From: Cladophialophora immunda
Lineage: Eukaryota > Ascomycota > Eurotiomycetes > Chaetothyriales > Herpotrichiellaceae
Reading direction: 5' to 3'
Length of the DNA: 64,000 nt
NCBI RefSeq assembly: GCF_000835495.1
Contig: NW_015622544.1
Coordinates: forward strand, 2,384,855 to 2,448,854
Below are positions 11,655 to 22,959 of the stretch, one piece after another. The number at the start of each line of letters is the position of its first letter. The stretch's first letter is position 1. A program made the translations under genes and the position numbers. The notes below the pieces were generated by a model. That model had not been told where the DNA came from, searched no databases, and saw only the letters and a list, made by a program, of their open reading frames with translations.

Positions 11655-11858
11655 CTAACGTTGTGACCGTGGGACCACTTTGTCTTGTCGTCTCGAGTTG
11701 CTGTTTTGCTTGAGGACGGTGTCCGTGCAGTTCGAGCATTTTCGATGCCGGCAGGGCGGACAAGCCACGTGGAGGGTGCGTAGGTTTTTGGTGCCACACT
11801 GGCAGCACTTCCAGGCGTCAGAAGTGACGTATCCGGCGTTGGTCGCGTTGGCGCTCAT
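11655..11858 (-). CDS. Small Cys-rich zinc-ribbon-like protein, copy B
   Basis: Encodes 67 residues from the Met at 11858 (MSANATNAGYVTSDA), leaving 15 residues before the conserved Trp. The core reads WKCCQCGTKN, then CPPCRHRKCSNC, so the pattern is W-x-C-C-x-C-x11-C-x2-C-x4-C-x2-C. The first half closely fits a RanBP2-type zinc ribbon (W-x-C-x2-C-x3-N), with one extra residue in the loop and an additional C-x4-C-x2-C knuckle. A good TATA box (TATAAAG) lies about 105 bp upstream. The tail is basic (NSNSRRQDK). The last codons overlap a possible donor (GTTAGC at about 11659), so a second exon may replace the C-terminus. No secretion signal. Nucleic-acid or protein binding is an inference only. 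Confidence 0.68.
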   Translation of the reverse strand: MSANATNAGYVTSDAWKCCQCGTKNLRTLHVACPPCRHRKCSNCTDTVLKQNSNSRRQDKVVPRSQR

Positions 11859-14263
11859 GTTGAAGCTAAGGTGCTGCAAAGTGATAATACAAACAAGAAG
11901 TGAAGGATGAGGATGCGATCTTTTGCTGGTAGAGACCCAGGCAGCGTCAAGAGAACCCACCCCTTTATAGATTTCTGCTCTCAAAGCCCATGTCTCTGGA
12001 AGTAGCCTCTTGTTACCTGTAACTTCAACTGGCAACAGAAATGCCCAACCACAGCCACAACCAGGCAAACCCTGATCTTTGTGGAAGATGCAAAATTTCA
12101 ATAGTCATGGTGCGTCGACATGATTGCACTAACGAAAAGCGCTGTGGAGTGATGATATCGGGCATTCACAGAGACCCGCAGAAGGAGTCAGAGTTGCGGA
12201 GATCGAGAAACAATCATGAGAGAGACAGCCAAAGATACCAAAGCATTGGTGCAACAGCGTTAGAGTGGTCAGTAGAACACAAAAGGACGTTTGAGAGATT
12301 TTGGGAACAAGATAGGCCTTTTCACAAGCCTGCAAAGTTTAGTGGACCCAAGAAGCTTCTCACCTGCAGAATTGTCCAGTCATCCGCGTGTTCGTCGAAA
12401 GACCTACCTTCCTGTGGTAACGGTCGACGCCATGGTGATTGCAAATTTGTTGTTCCTCGAGCAGGAGTGGATGCGACCTAGTGGCCGCCTCCGTCATAGA
12501 GGCCCTCAGACACGGCGAGCTAAGGCCGCAGAATTGTTTCAAAGTCATAACCAGTCGGTGAGGAAATGCTTTTTTTTTTCTAGGCAATTCGAAATCACCC
12601 CTCGACCCGAGAGCCTGATTGGTCTGAATATCTAAGCCTGTCCAGGCAAAACTCCTAATGGACAAAACCCCCCTGGTCAGGAGCGAAGATAGTCCCTCCG
12701 CCTAGGCTCCAATTACTGGAGAAGCCTGGCTCAAGTGTTTTCTCAGCTTTGAAGGGGGCTGGACATGAAGGGCGTAGAAGTTTGGTAGAATCGCCGCGTT
12801 CGTCTCCGGGCCATATGGCGTCACAAGATCCTCCCGATTTTCACGTTCTGGCTACCTCGTAAATCTGAGCCATGTCGTCGGGAGCCCAATCCGACTCGCC
12901 GCACTGTCGTGTCTGGGCCCCAGTCCGAAGGCACGGCTGTGTGGAGATTCTGTTCTTCAGACAAATTCACCGCACCGAGTCAGAGCTGGCTGTAAGCAGC
13001 TCGTGTGGACGGTGGATGATTGATCGAGAAGCCATATCGGGATTTGGCCGGCCCCCAGCCCACGAGGCTACTGACTCACAAATGGCTGTTTGAGACTGCA
13101 CAGTGATGGTGGCCCAGCATCATTCTTCGGTCATTTTGTGTGTCGCACACAGAACCACCCGGTTATTGCAGGATGGCCCGGGGGACAGGGCAGTGTGGGC
13201 GCTGGGAGTTGGGAGCGTGACTGATGGGACGTTGAGAAAAAGGCAGAACATGTTTCTGCCTGAGCCGCCTTTTCTTGTAGCTTTAGGCAGCGATCGGCCC
13301 ACCCGAGCTTGGCACTCGGCGTCTATGAGGCTGGCCAATCACAGCCCCGCTCAGCCGGATGCCTCGCCCTGTCGAATCCCCCCCTCATCCTCCCGCCTCT
13401 TTCGCTATCAACAATGTCCCCAGCACACTCGGATTGTCTGCAATCAAGCGGTGTGCAAGTTCTCGATAGGGTTCTGCGCCGGTGTGCAAAATACGTTTTA
13501 CTTCTGCAAGTCTGGCTTCTTTCGCCTGACCCACATAGCCACCTGGAAAAGGCAAGGGGCTCAGCCTTGTTCAACTCTCTTGCCTGCGCTCGCCCCGTGT
13601 TCCGCACTGTGTCAGCCTTACCCACACTTTACACCAAATACAAGCAACTGGGCTGAGTTGGGGGCGCAGGAGCCCTCAGTCAGCCCTCATAACCTTATCG
13701 AAAGAAGCCTTGGGGCTGTTGTCGTTGCAAAGGGATAGACGACCTCGCAGAGTGCGTCAACCGCCTTCTGTGAGGTGGACGAGCAATGGGTAAGACTCCT
13801 TAGTAACATGTCTCCAGTTTCCTAGCAGGAGGTAGTGTTATGTAAATGGGAACAACAAGCATGCGGACTCGTCGTGCCTTTGCTAGGCGGGTGCACGTTG
13901 TGATATCGTTGTACTTCTGTATTCGCTAATGCAGGAGCATGGGCAGTAGATCCGTGTTCGACACTAGAATATCTGAAGCATCTAGTAGGCAGCCAAAGAG
14001 ATGCGACCCGTTTGTCATGCATCGAGAGTAGAACAAGCGCTGGTAAAGCACATAACTCCCCCACAAAGCTTTCTTCTTCTATCTTGGCACTGGCAAACCA
14101 CTTGGTACCACCATACCAACACCAGCTTCTCTCCTTTGTTCAAGCACACAACCTCTTGTAAAAGCTAAACATATCCCAGAATCCAGCAAACACCTCCGGG
14201 ATTGCCAGTGCACAGCTTCGCCGGCTGGTGATGTCGAGTCAGAGGTAACCGGTTCTCGAGAAT
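11859..14263. other. Spacer between zinc-ribbon copies B and C
   Basis: About 2.4 kb without a supportable gene. A 211-codon frame at 13103-13738 (+) has no recognisable content and is probably chance. The 105 bp upstream of copy B contain its TATA box. Confidence 0.5.
11963..11969 (-). promoter_or_regulatory. TATA box of zinc-ribbon copy B
   Basis: TATAAAG on the minus strand, about 105 bp upstream of the chosen ATG and followed by a pyrimidine-rich leader, a normal fungal promoter arrangement. Confidence 0.5.
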
Positions 14264-14407
14264 CTATGCTGTGGTGTTTTCAATGCGGCAAGCGGAGCAA
14301 CGCCGTGTCCCACAATTAGCACAAGCAGCATTGATCTTGACGGTCATCGGTCCATTACCGCACTCGCAGCAGTACCAGACTTGCACAGCACCACTAGACA
14401 GCGTCAT
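14264..14407 (-). CDS. Small Cys-rich zinc-ribbon-like protein, copy C
   Basis: Encodes 47 residues from the Met at 14407 (MTLSSGAVQ), ten residues before the conserved Trp; the same frame is open to a further Met at 14557 (97 residues), but a TATTTAG element sits only about 14 bp before that Met, favouring the shorter form. The core WYCCECGNGPM is followed by CANCGTRRCSAC, giving W-x-C-C-x-C-x12-C-x2-C-x4-C-x2-C, almost the same spacing as copy B. The stop follows nine codons later. No signal peptide or hydrophobic segment. Same strand as copies A and B. I have an impression of similar short proteins in other ascomycetes but know of no named function. Confidence 0.65.
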   Translation of the reverse strand: MTLSSGAVQVWYCCECGNGPMTVKINAACANCGTRRCSACRIENTTA

Positions 14408-16953
14408 TGGCACCAGAGAAAGACTGTTGCGAGCTGAGCTGGGACCGGCTGGTTGAGGATGTCCATATTTGTTGTCTCTTTCTTCCACTGATGGCGGCGA
14501 CGGTGCGCGTTCCACTTGATGCCGAATTGCTGCTAAGGACAGAGGAAGATCGTACATTTTGAGACTAAATACCCGTATCAGTAATGTGTCGGAGACGTTC
14601 TGATCTCACTTACCACGTAGTAGACAGTGATGGATTGGATAAAAAAAAGCTGTGGTAGTCGTTCTCTTGGTCAGGATAAAGGAGATAATGAAGGAAGCTG
14701 GGAAGAGAAATGGAGCTCTCCTTATCGACCCTTCTCATACAGGTCGTCAAGAGTTGTGCGGCATTTACTTTGCTGGTTTGCTGGGATCGTGCCCAATTGA
14801 AGGATATGCTGTGATTCAAGTGACGGTGAAGATGTGGATACATAGATCCTCCACGAGCCTGGCGTTTGATTCTCGTTGAAACCAAACGTTCTTTGCTCGC
14901 TGGGTTGAGGAGAGCGTGTGGCGCAGGTTTTGAAACGGCAAAAAGTGATGAAATGGGACGAATGAGAAGGTAGAGTACCTAGTGTACATGATTCATCCCA
15001 AGATTCGAGCAGGCCATTGGTCTTCTGACGCGGGCCTGCGTAGAAAAGAATGGATCTTCCTTCGGTTCCACTCAAGCACCCGAAAGCCCTAGTAACCCCA
15101 AGGGGAAGGAGTCGGAGTGGAAAATTGCCCGCTGTGATATACTCCGCTTGTCGGTTGGAGACATGCTGCATCAGCCTGATACCACGGGACCGCAGAGTCT
15201 GGTAGTCTGCCACAGACAGACTTGAGAGGACGGGCCGTAGAAGCAAATCAGAATGCGAGAGATTTCTCGCAGCGTTGACGCCTTTTTGGCTCGAAGGCAA
15301 CCATAAAAAAAGGCCTGGTCAATGGCAATATTGGCCTGAACTCTAGCATAGCCATCAAACATCTCACGCAAGGGCCCACCCAGGAGAATATTCAGTAAAT
15401 TGTGTTTTTGAAGGTGTGTTTTCCGATATCAATCGCCACACTTGCAAGCCCAGCTTCCGGCAGGGCCACTGTTCAGCGTAGTCTATTGGTTGGTCGTGAG
15501 AAGACTAAGGCGCCCACGGCCTGGGGCTGGAAATTAGAACCCTCTGAGCTGCTGTAGCTGACCTACCTTTTCCGCGCCCTGGTACCGATCTGCTTGGTGA
15601 GGTACTCTCGAGCTTGAAAAAGGCTCGACCAAATCCGGGATACCTGGTTGTGGCTTAGTTATCGCGCTTAGAGCCGAAGTTATTTCTCTGTTTCACACCT
15701 CTGTGAGGAAGTCTCTTGTACTTGTGATGCGGTGCCTTCGAATCTAGTCTCATTTCTCGGGCCAAAATGGCAAATTCTTAACTGCCTCAGCCGCTTCATG
15801 GACTGGGGCCAGCTTTTTGTGAATGTGTTTTTGGTCTAAGCCGTTCTTCAAGGGGTCCACACACATGAAATACTGTACTTTCCCTTGAATTTGAGAATTA
15901 GGTTAACCTCACGAGTCAGCCGTGAAGGTGCCTTTCATGGCTCTGCTCATTCTTCTTCAAAGGCGACGACAGCAGTTGGACTAATCCACAGCCTTAGAGT
16001 CTGCCAAACTTTTGGATTGGGGAGCAGTCAGGCAACGAACGCGACACTCGAGACCAGGCCTTGGTAGCGCCATAATTGACTGATGGCAGAAGAAGGGTCA
16101 ACGATTCCATGATTGGGCTTAGCGAGTTGGAAAGGTCAGTGTCTCGAGGTCTGGCGATATCGACATATTTGTCTACTCCATTCGAATCCTGTAGCCTCTG
16201 AGTATTTGGTCCTTCGGACTGTTAGCATCTTCTCATGCTCTTAGCTATTCTCCGGCCAGGTCGTTATGATAAGACCTCCGGCTGAATATATGATTTGAAC
16301 AAAGGATCGACGTGTGAAGCATATTCCTGTGTGCGTCTCCCTAATGACTTCGTTGGCAATTCTGCCACTCAAGGTGCCAAGGGCATCATTCTTGAGGCCA
16401 AGTCTATGTGGATACAAGCCTCTTTTGCAGGAAGCGGACGTGCTTCTTGTCTGTAAGGCCTGCCAAGCGATAGCCGCGATGGCACACACTCCACAAGCCT
16501 ATAGTCAATTCAGATTTCTCTTTCGGGCTATAGGCTGAGCGGAGGATGCCCAATTAACAAATAGGAATGAAAACAGCTCTAAATCAAACACGGCAGTGCC
16601 TAGGGTAGGAGGGTGAACACCAAGGTCAGCCGAGTTCATAGAGAAGGACGGGAGCCTGATGGAATGTGAATGTCGCTGACTAATAAAGGGGCTACAAAAG
16701 AGGGAGGAATCTTGCATTCACTTTATTAGGTGCCTACCTTGTACGGAGTAATTACCTAGGTAACGCTCCGTAAGGCTGGAATGCGCCAAGCGGTGGCCCT
16801 CTCACCATCCTTAAAACCCTCCACTTGATCTCTCTTGGTCCATCAACCAACCACCACTACCCGATCTCCCTCCACTCTTCAGTTGCCACGACTCTCGATC
16901 GACCCGACATATCAGCGCTCCCACTACACATTCTCACTACCGTACTGTTCGAC
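14408..16953. other. Intergenic interval with possible gene remnants
   Basis: About 2.5 kb. A 192-codon minus-strand frame at 14722-15300 has no recognisable domain and I do not call it. The last 200 bp contain a large imperfect palindrome (16742-16772) and pyrimidine-rich leader sequence for the gene starting at 16954. Confidence 0.5.
16742..16772. repeat. Imperfect palindrome with TTACCTAGGTAA core
   Basis: Outer arms TACGGAG (16742-16748) and CTCCGTA (16766-16772) flank the perfect 12-bp palindrome TTACCTAGGTAA (16752-16763). It lies about 180 bp upstream of the ATG at 16954. Confidence 0.9.
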
Positions 16954-17318
16954 ATGTCTGGCAAAGACAATACAAGCTCGGGGAGCGGTTCCTCCGGTGG
17001 CTCGTACCACCCATACCAGATCACCAATAGTGGCGTCAACAATGCAGTACGATCCATTCCTGAGTTTTCGCATCCTTGTCGTTGGCTAATCAATTGGTCT
17101 AGGGCAACAGCTGGGACACACGCACTCAGCCTGGAGGGTCTGCCTACCACTACTCCAATACCGGTCAGTAGCTCTTCTCAATGTCCAGAGCCGTGCTGAT
17201 GCCTACCGTTGCAGATGGCTCCTATTACTACTCCAATGCGAATGGCAGCACCTACCACCACAACGGCAATGGAGGCTCGACCTACACAGCTCCCAACGGC
17301 AACGTCTACAAGAAGTGA
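16954..17318 (+). CDS. Small Tyr/Ser/Asn/Gly-repeat protein, 85 residues
   Basis: Three exons, 16954-17046, 17103-17163 and 17215-17318, joined at GTACGA...TCTAG and GTCAGT...TTGCAG. The spliced frame changes an apparently incoherent set of short frames into one periodic protein, which strongly supports the model. After a Ser/Gly-rich start (MSGKDNTSSGSGSSGG), residues 45-85 are built from related units of the form (Y/H)YSN-x-(D/N)GS, and the protein ends GGSTYTAPNGNVYKK. No cysteine, signal peptide or membrane segment. I believe proteins of this type are widespread in filamentous fungi, but no function is known to me. The upstream region has a pyrimidine-rich leader and the palindrome at 16742-16772. 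Confidence 0.85.
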
Positions 17319-18754
17319 GGTGGACTGAACAAGGCCCGGAGGTGTTGGTTGCTTGACGTGAAAAAAGAGTTCTGCAAGAGACCACATGCCTTACGCTAGC
17401 ACCACATCTCGTGTGGAAGCCTCCAGGACCCCGAGAGAGAACCACATGGCAGCAGGAATAATCTTGATCGACCAATCATGGCAAGAAAAATGTATCCGCG
17501 TATCATACAGTAGGATACACTGCTAGGCAAGACTTGCAAGGGGTTGGGGGCGAACCATACATAGGCACCGAACATGCATTGAAGCGGAAAATATTCACCA
17601 TTCGTAGTCCGCTAGCTGCATGCAAATCATACCCTACCTTCCCCACGAACTCCACTGCGCGCGTATGCCAGGCTATCTTTCCAAGTGTCTTCTCGATGTC
17701 TGAGACATCTCGGATCTATTAAATAGCCCTTTTGGCTGTCTCGGCTCCCGATCTTAATGGTCATCCTCGATGAAGCAGAAAGTCAATGCACCTCTCCACA
17801 CTCACTGTCAGGCAAGAGAGGATGCGGAAGAGAGTGGTACCGTAGCTGTACCGCGGTGGGAAGGGAACCATGCAAGCGAACGACTTTGGCACTGGACTAA
17901 ACAAGTCTCTCACAACGCGGCTTTCGAAACAGCCGATCTAGGCAGATCCTGGGATTTGCGTGCTCTCTTGATCCGGACATAAGGCTTTCGACATCGCGAT
18001 CAGGCTGAGCTTCCAAGGGGTTGTAGGGCTGACCGGCTCTCTCGCCACCATCGCTGATCTAGGGTCCAAAGGCCACTACGACGACAGCTAAAGCTGCAGC
18101 AGCTATATTAGGTGCCCAGGTACTGCACAACGACAGGCGACTAGAGGGCACATCGCCCCCAAGTAACGAACGATTTTGGCACCGTTAGCTGGAAATCTCG
18201 TGCACTACACGCCCTGGTGAGGCATCCTGTCAGTCACCGGCGTTGGCAGAGGCCTTGACCAATCCAGCCTATTCCCTGAGGCACGGGTCAGCGTCTGTGG
18301 ACGCCGCTCATCCTTGATCGAGTGATCGCCGGGAAAGCCTGAAGCGGTATCTTGAAGGCAGGATAGTTGGGCTCAGTCACTCTCTTGTGGCTTCATACAG
18401 TCGTGTCCTGAGAGACTACGCAGAGCTAGGTACCGGAGAGAGGGATTAGTGGAATGAAGAATATGAAACAAAACATATCGAGGGAGATGAAGGTGCCTAT
18501 AGGAATTGAACTCTCAATTAATATCAAGGTCGTGAGTTTGGAAAGTGCTGAGGTCGATATTGCAAAAGGGTGCACAAATGCTTCGGAGGCATTCGAGGGG
18601 CGCCGCTACGGAGAACCATGAAAACGAGAGCGCAGCTACCATTTGGACGCTATGCTCGAACCGATATTTGCTACCTGCATTTTCCAATCCACTTCCTCTC
18701 CGAGGCACGCTGATCAATATCGCCGTCGTTCGTTGAGAGCACTCTGTCTTTTGT
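17319..18754. other. Intergenic interval, nothing recognised
   Basis: About 1.4 kb holding the 3' end of the small repeat-protein gene and the promoter of the TACO1-like gene. No frame above 80 codons looks coding. Confidence 0.6.
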
Positions 18755-19625
18755 ATGGGTGCGCGCCAGCTCTGGAGGTCGCGTCTCTCCTTCGAGATCT
18801 TTCAGGCGCCATGCCGGCACTGGTCAAGCTGTCAACTCCGACCCTCGGGTCACAGCAAGTGGGCAAAGATCAAACATGACAAGGGCAAGGCAGATGCGGC
18901 CAAGAGCAGGGTCCGCACCCACCTATCTGCCGATATCATAATGGCCTCAAAGTGTAAGACATGACCAAGTTAAGTCAAAGGGCCTCCAAGAGACTGATTG
19001 TGATACAGTGGGCGGACCCGATCCCACCATGAACTCCAGACTGGCGCATGCGATCGCAGTTGCGAAAAAGGGCCAGCTCTCCAAGACTGCCATCGAGAAC
19101 GCGGTCGCAAAGGGACAGGGGAAATCTCCAAGCGGCCAATCTCTTGAAAATGTCACCATCGAAGCCATGCTACCCCACGGCGTCGCGGCCATGATTGAGT
19201 GTCAGACAGATAACAAAGCGAGGACTCTGACAGATATCCGGTACATCATCACCAAAGCCGGCGGCACAGTCACTCCTACAGCGTTCATGTTTGAGAAAAA
19301 GGGTCGCGTCTCGTTCGAAGAGCAGGAAAAGATCGGTGTTGAGGACGCCCTGGAGGATGCGATCGAGGCAGGAGCTCTCGACCTTGCTTTGGAAGAGAAC
19401 AAGCTGGTGGTTGAGACAGAACCTGGCGATGTTATGGCTGTTGCTCAGAAGCTCCAAAGCAAGCTGGGAATCCAGGTGGAAAAGGCAGAGGTGGTCTACA
19501 TGCCGAATGAGGATTCAATGGTTGCCCTGTCCGCGCAGCAGGAGGAAGAGGTGCAGACCATTCTAGACTCGTTAGAAGAAGACCCAAGTCTTCAGAATCT
19601 GTATATTAATGCTGAGCCTGCATGA
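18755..19625 (+). CDS. Mitochondrial TACO1/YebC-family translational activator
   Basis: Exons 18755-18953 and 19009-19625 encode 271 residues; the 55-bp intron (GTAAGA...ATACAG) interrupts the Leu codon of the conserved SK-L-GGPDP segment. Residues 1 to about 32 are rich in Arg, Ser and Trp without acidic residues apart from one Glu, as in a mitochondrial presequence, and are followed by the family signature [16 protein letters not shown]. The remaining conserved blocks are [15 protein letters not shown], the [11 protein letters not shown] region, and [22 protein letters not shown]1 proteins aid translation of mitochondrial mRNAs (COX1 in mammals); bacterial YebC assists ribosomes at difficult sequences. 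Which mitochondrial transcripts are served here cannot be read from the sequence. Length and domain order are normal. Confidence 0.94.
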
Positions 19626-19927
19626 AAAGGCTTGCTCACGCTTGCACAACTGAAAAGTATTATGTCCATGCCTGTAGATGTATAGCAATTGAACATCACT
19701 GTGGCCAGAAGCGGCTACGGCGAAGCACTGGCATGCACAATGCAGTTGCTTCCAGCGTGGCCTCAACGGAGCGTGAAAATCATCCAGAACACCAGGTACT
19801 TGTCCATTGTGTGAGATCTCGACGCAACCACAAGTGCCAGTGTCAAAACTTGTCCATTTGTCTCTGGCCCTGGCAGGTAGTTATGTTCGTGTCTGACTGA
19901 ACGATCCGCAGCCTGTCGTCCACGAGC
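19626..19927. other. Short intergenic region between the TACO1-like gene and COG1
   Basis: 302 bp containing the 3' end of one gene and the promoter of the next; no other feature seen. Confidence 0.6.
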
Positions 19928-22085
19928 ATGGAATCCAGTACGACAATTATCAGTTGGCAGCATGCCTTCGAAAACCATCGCATCCCACAAACCCGCGTGA
20001 TTGAGAAGCAATTGCGTGCAAGCGCCGCACAAAACAAAGATAAGCTTCGAGCTCTCGTTGGGTAGGTCGCCTCTCCTGCCTCCGACAGGGCGGGCAATTC
20101 TCCAGAACTGACTCTCTACGCGAAATACCAGTGGCAGCTATCGCGAGCTTTTGGCAACTGCCGAAGCCATTGTCGTCTTGGATGCACAGACTAGGACTGC
20201 GGAGGACAACCTTTTGTCAATCAGTCACAATTGCAGACCACCTCAACAAGATGCCTCTCCCCGGCCTCCGCCAGCTGACAAAGTGGCGCTTGCTCAGTTT
20301 CGTCTCCTGCAACGGTGCTGCACAACTGCGGCCTCATCCCTTCGCGACCAGCATATATTGCGATGTGCTCAACTTTTGGTCGTGTCGAGGTTGTTGTTGA
20401 AGTCGTTGGGCGACCAGGACACGCTGACAAAGAGCCTCGATTCTCTGCGGAACAAGCTTGGTGCGCTTCGGCGGCAACTGCTTCTACGAACTGAGGCTCG
20501 GTTGACCAACCCTACATCAACCTTGTCAGATCTTCTTGAGTCGATTTGTGCTTACTGCTTGGTCACCAGCAGTTCTTCTGAGGATGCCCTGGAACATCTG
20601 CGCCAGCTCAGGCTAGAGAAAATCCGGCGTCAGCTAAGCGCCTCTCACCAACGACCTACCATTTGTCAAGCCTTGAGGTACCAAATATTGTCCCTGCAGA
20701 CCTTCAAGTCTTTGATAGGACGCCCCATGGTGGATTCTATTAATAACTTGCAAAAGAGACCGATTTTGGAGGATCCGTCCATCAGAGACCTCGAGTGTCT
20801 GGGTCTTGATCAGACTTTCTCGTTGATTCCGGATGAGATACGGTCCTTCGTTCCATACTTCAAGAGAAGTGCCCCCACATTCGAAGAGACACAAGCGAAA
20901 CTAGAGACGTGGTCTCGAGAAAGTTTACGAATATTTTCTGATGCATTGCACCATTGTCTTCCCACACTGGACCAAATAGACGAGGTATTGGGGTTGCGGC
21001 AAGAGCTTTACACCATTCTCCTCCCTTCCTACTTTTCAACGCCAGCAGGGTCGGACATTAAAGAGCAAATTGCCCAAGCTCTGAACAAGAGAGTGAACGA
21101 CATTTGTCACAATCGGAGTGCTTACCTGGTTCGCATCACGATGCCGCTCCTTGACAAACTTGCCGCTAGCAAGACCACAAAATCCTTATGGGATTCAGAG
21201 CTTGCACTGTTAAATCTAGACGCCGGAGGAACCAAGCTCATTACCCGCGTCAAAAATCGACATGAAGGCAATAGCGTGGCATTGTCCAAAGCTTCAAAGT
21301 CATTGAACATATGGATCACGACTACGAACAGCGCATTCGATCAGCTTAACGAAATCACGAAATTAAGATGGAGAGATATTGTGGAAGAGCCCGAGGAGGA
21401 GAATGAAGACGAAGCTTCTGATTTGATCAAGGAACTGTGCGAAACGGATTCGAGGTTGTACCGCGACAATTTGCAAGAAGCATTGCAGAAGGCGTTGCTA
21501 GAATACGAGACAAGCATCACAGAGAGAGCAACTCAAGTGGTTGAAGAGCCAGAGACTGTCTCCCATGTCGTCGCATTATTGCGCTCCATCAGAATGTCAA
21601 CGTCGGCATTGCAGCATTCCTTTCCTGAACAAGCAAGATTTGCGAAGCTCCCTGAAATTGTCCGCAAGTTGCATCAGCTCGTGGCAACAGAGGTCAGTCT
21701 GCAACTGTCCGCGTCAAGAGAGGGCCAGAAGAAGTCAATGAAATGGAGCAAGGACATGTTACCTGACAACATGCCCTCACCCTGTGCATTTTCGACTTTA
21801 CGACAACTTTGCAAGATCATGCTGGAGGTTGGTGGCACCGATTTATGGTCTCTTCCCGTGGTTGGACTGGTCAAGGAAGCTGTCGGATCGCACATCTTCA
21901 GATCCGAAGTCAAGGCCTGGTACATGGAGAACGAGTTTGACGAAGCATATCTCTCTATTGCACTAGGGCGAGACACATCAGCCGCGCCCAGGGAGAAAAC
22001 GAACATAAAATCTGCGTCTGAGTACTGGGCGAGGACAAAGTTGTTGTTCGGTGTGCTTGGGTTCCCGGATGGAATGGGAGAATGA
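19928..22085 (+). CDS. COG1: Conserved oligomeric Golgi complex subunit 1
   Basis: Exons 19928-20061 and 20132-22085 give 695 residues. The 70-bp intron (GTAGGT...ACCAG) interrupts a Gly codon within KLRALVG-GSYRELL, and joining it recreates the Vps51/Cog1-type N-terminal helix (about residues 10-80: FENHRIPQTRVIEKQL, then KDKLRALVGGSYRELLATAEAI). The rest is alpha-helical with an acidic insert (EEPEEENEDEAS) near 420, consistent with Cog1. COG is an eight-subunit tether for retrograde vesicles at the Golgi, and Cog1 links its two lobes. The C-terminal helix region (SEYWARTKLLFGVLGF) ends the protein. Assignment to Cog1 rather than Vps51 rests on overall resemblance of the N-terminal helix and following region; no other COG gene is in the window. 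Confidence 0.88.
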
Positions 22086-22290
22086 CATTTATAGGTGTCG
22101 ATGAATGTGATGTTTGTACGGGCTACATTGCTCCCATAACCTCTCTATCCCAGTTTACATGAAGGGCTGTAGCTGCATTTACGACTACTTCTTCCGGCTG
22201 TCTATGATGGTAAAGTGGGCATCATTAGCTCTATCACATTGCATTGATGATGGCAGCAGGAAGCGTGTGGAATGACCTGCTGTCAGCCTC

Positions 22291-22956
22291 GTGAAACATA
22301 AAGCCGGAAGCCGGAAGAATATTTATTCCGCAGGGGCCCCTATTCAACTTCTCGGTCTCACAAAAGACACCCCTCCCTTTTCAATCCTGTCATCCCACGT
22401 CGACGAAACGATATATTCATGGCTAAGGTCAATTTACGCTTGCGAAATGTATGCTGAAACTGATGAGGAGCCATGGAAAGGATGACCAAGTGGAGCGGCT
22501 CGCGATAGTCTGTTATCACCAACACTGCAATCCTCCTGAGTCAGCTTTGCGAACACATCTCAGCGCCTTGTTCAAGCCCATCCTAGTTACGGTTCCATTC
22601 TCCAAACGATATCCTCGCCAGAGATTCGCAATATCGAAATATGATCCAAGGCTTCCCCCGGCAGCAGGTCTTATGAACCTTATCTTCCTCACTTCGCGGC
22701 CACCAGATGTAAAGACGAGGCGTTTTATCTTGCTCAGAGGAGAGTTGCTGCGAAGTTATCTACAACGTGCAAGATCAGCCGACATTTCAAGATGCATGGC
22801 GTTGAACTCGACACGCTCACTGGAGCACCTTCCCCACTACGCCGCTTATCCCATCACTTAGAAGATGCTGTGCCCCTACAACCAAACGATGAACTACGGA
22901 GGACCAGCATCTCTGAGATGCTGGATGAACTAGGCAGGTCGAGATTTCTGATTGAC
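22291..22956 (+). pseudogene. Coding relic with three in-frame TGA codons
   Basis: One frame stays protein-like for about 220 codons, but is broken by TGA at 22483, 22537 and 22642 before a final TAG at 22957. Between the stops the translation is coherent: DTPPFSILSSHVDET and SIYACEMYAETDEEPW before the first TGA, SYGSILQTISSPEIRNIEI before the third, then PHFAATRCKDEAFYLAQRR and a Ser/Arg-rich tail ending ISEMLDELGRSRFLID. A GTATGC...GTCAG intron (22449-22544) could remove the first two stops, but I found no good intron removing the third. All three internal stops are TGA, as expected from CGA-to-TGA transitions. I do not recognise the family. It ends immediately before the POT transporter frame. 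Confidence 0.55.
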
Positions 22957-22959
22957 TAG

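Noticed and set aside
13103..13738. 211-codon plus-strand frame between zinc-ribbon copies B and C
   Set aside because: No recognisable domain, uneven composition and overlapping alternative frames of similar quality.
14722..15300. 192-codon minus-strand frame
   Set aside because: No motif, weak coding character; kept only as a note in the interval description.
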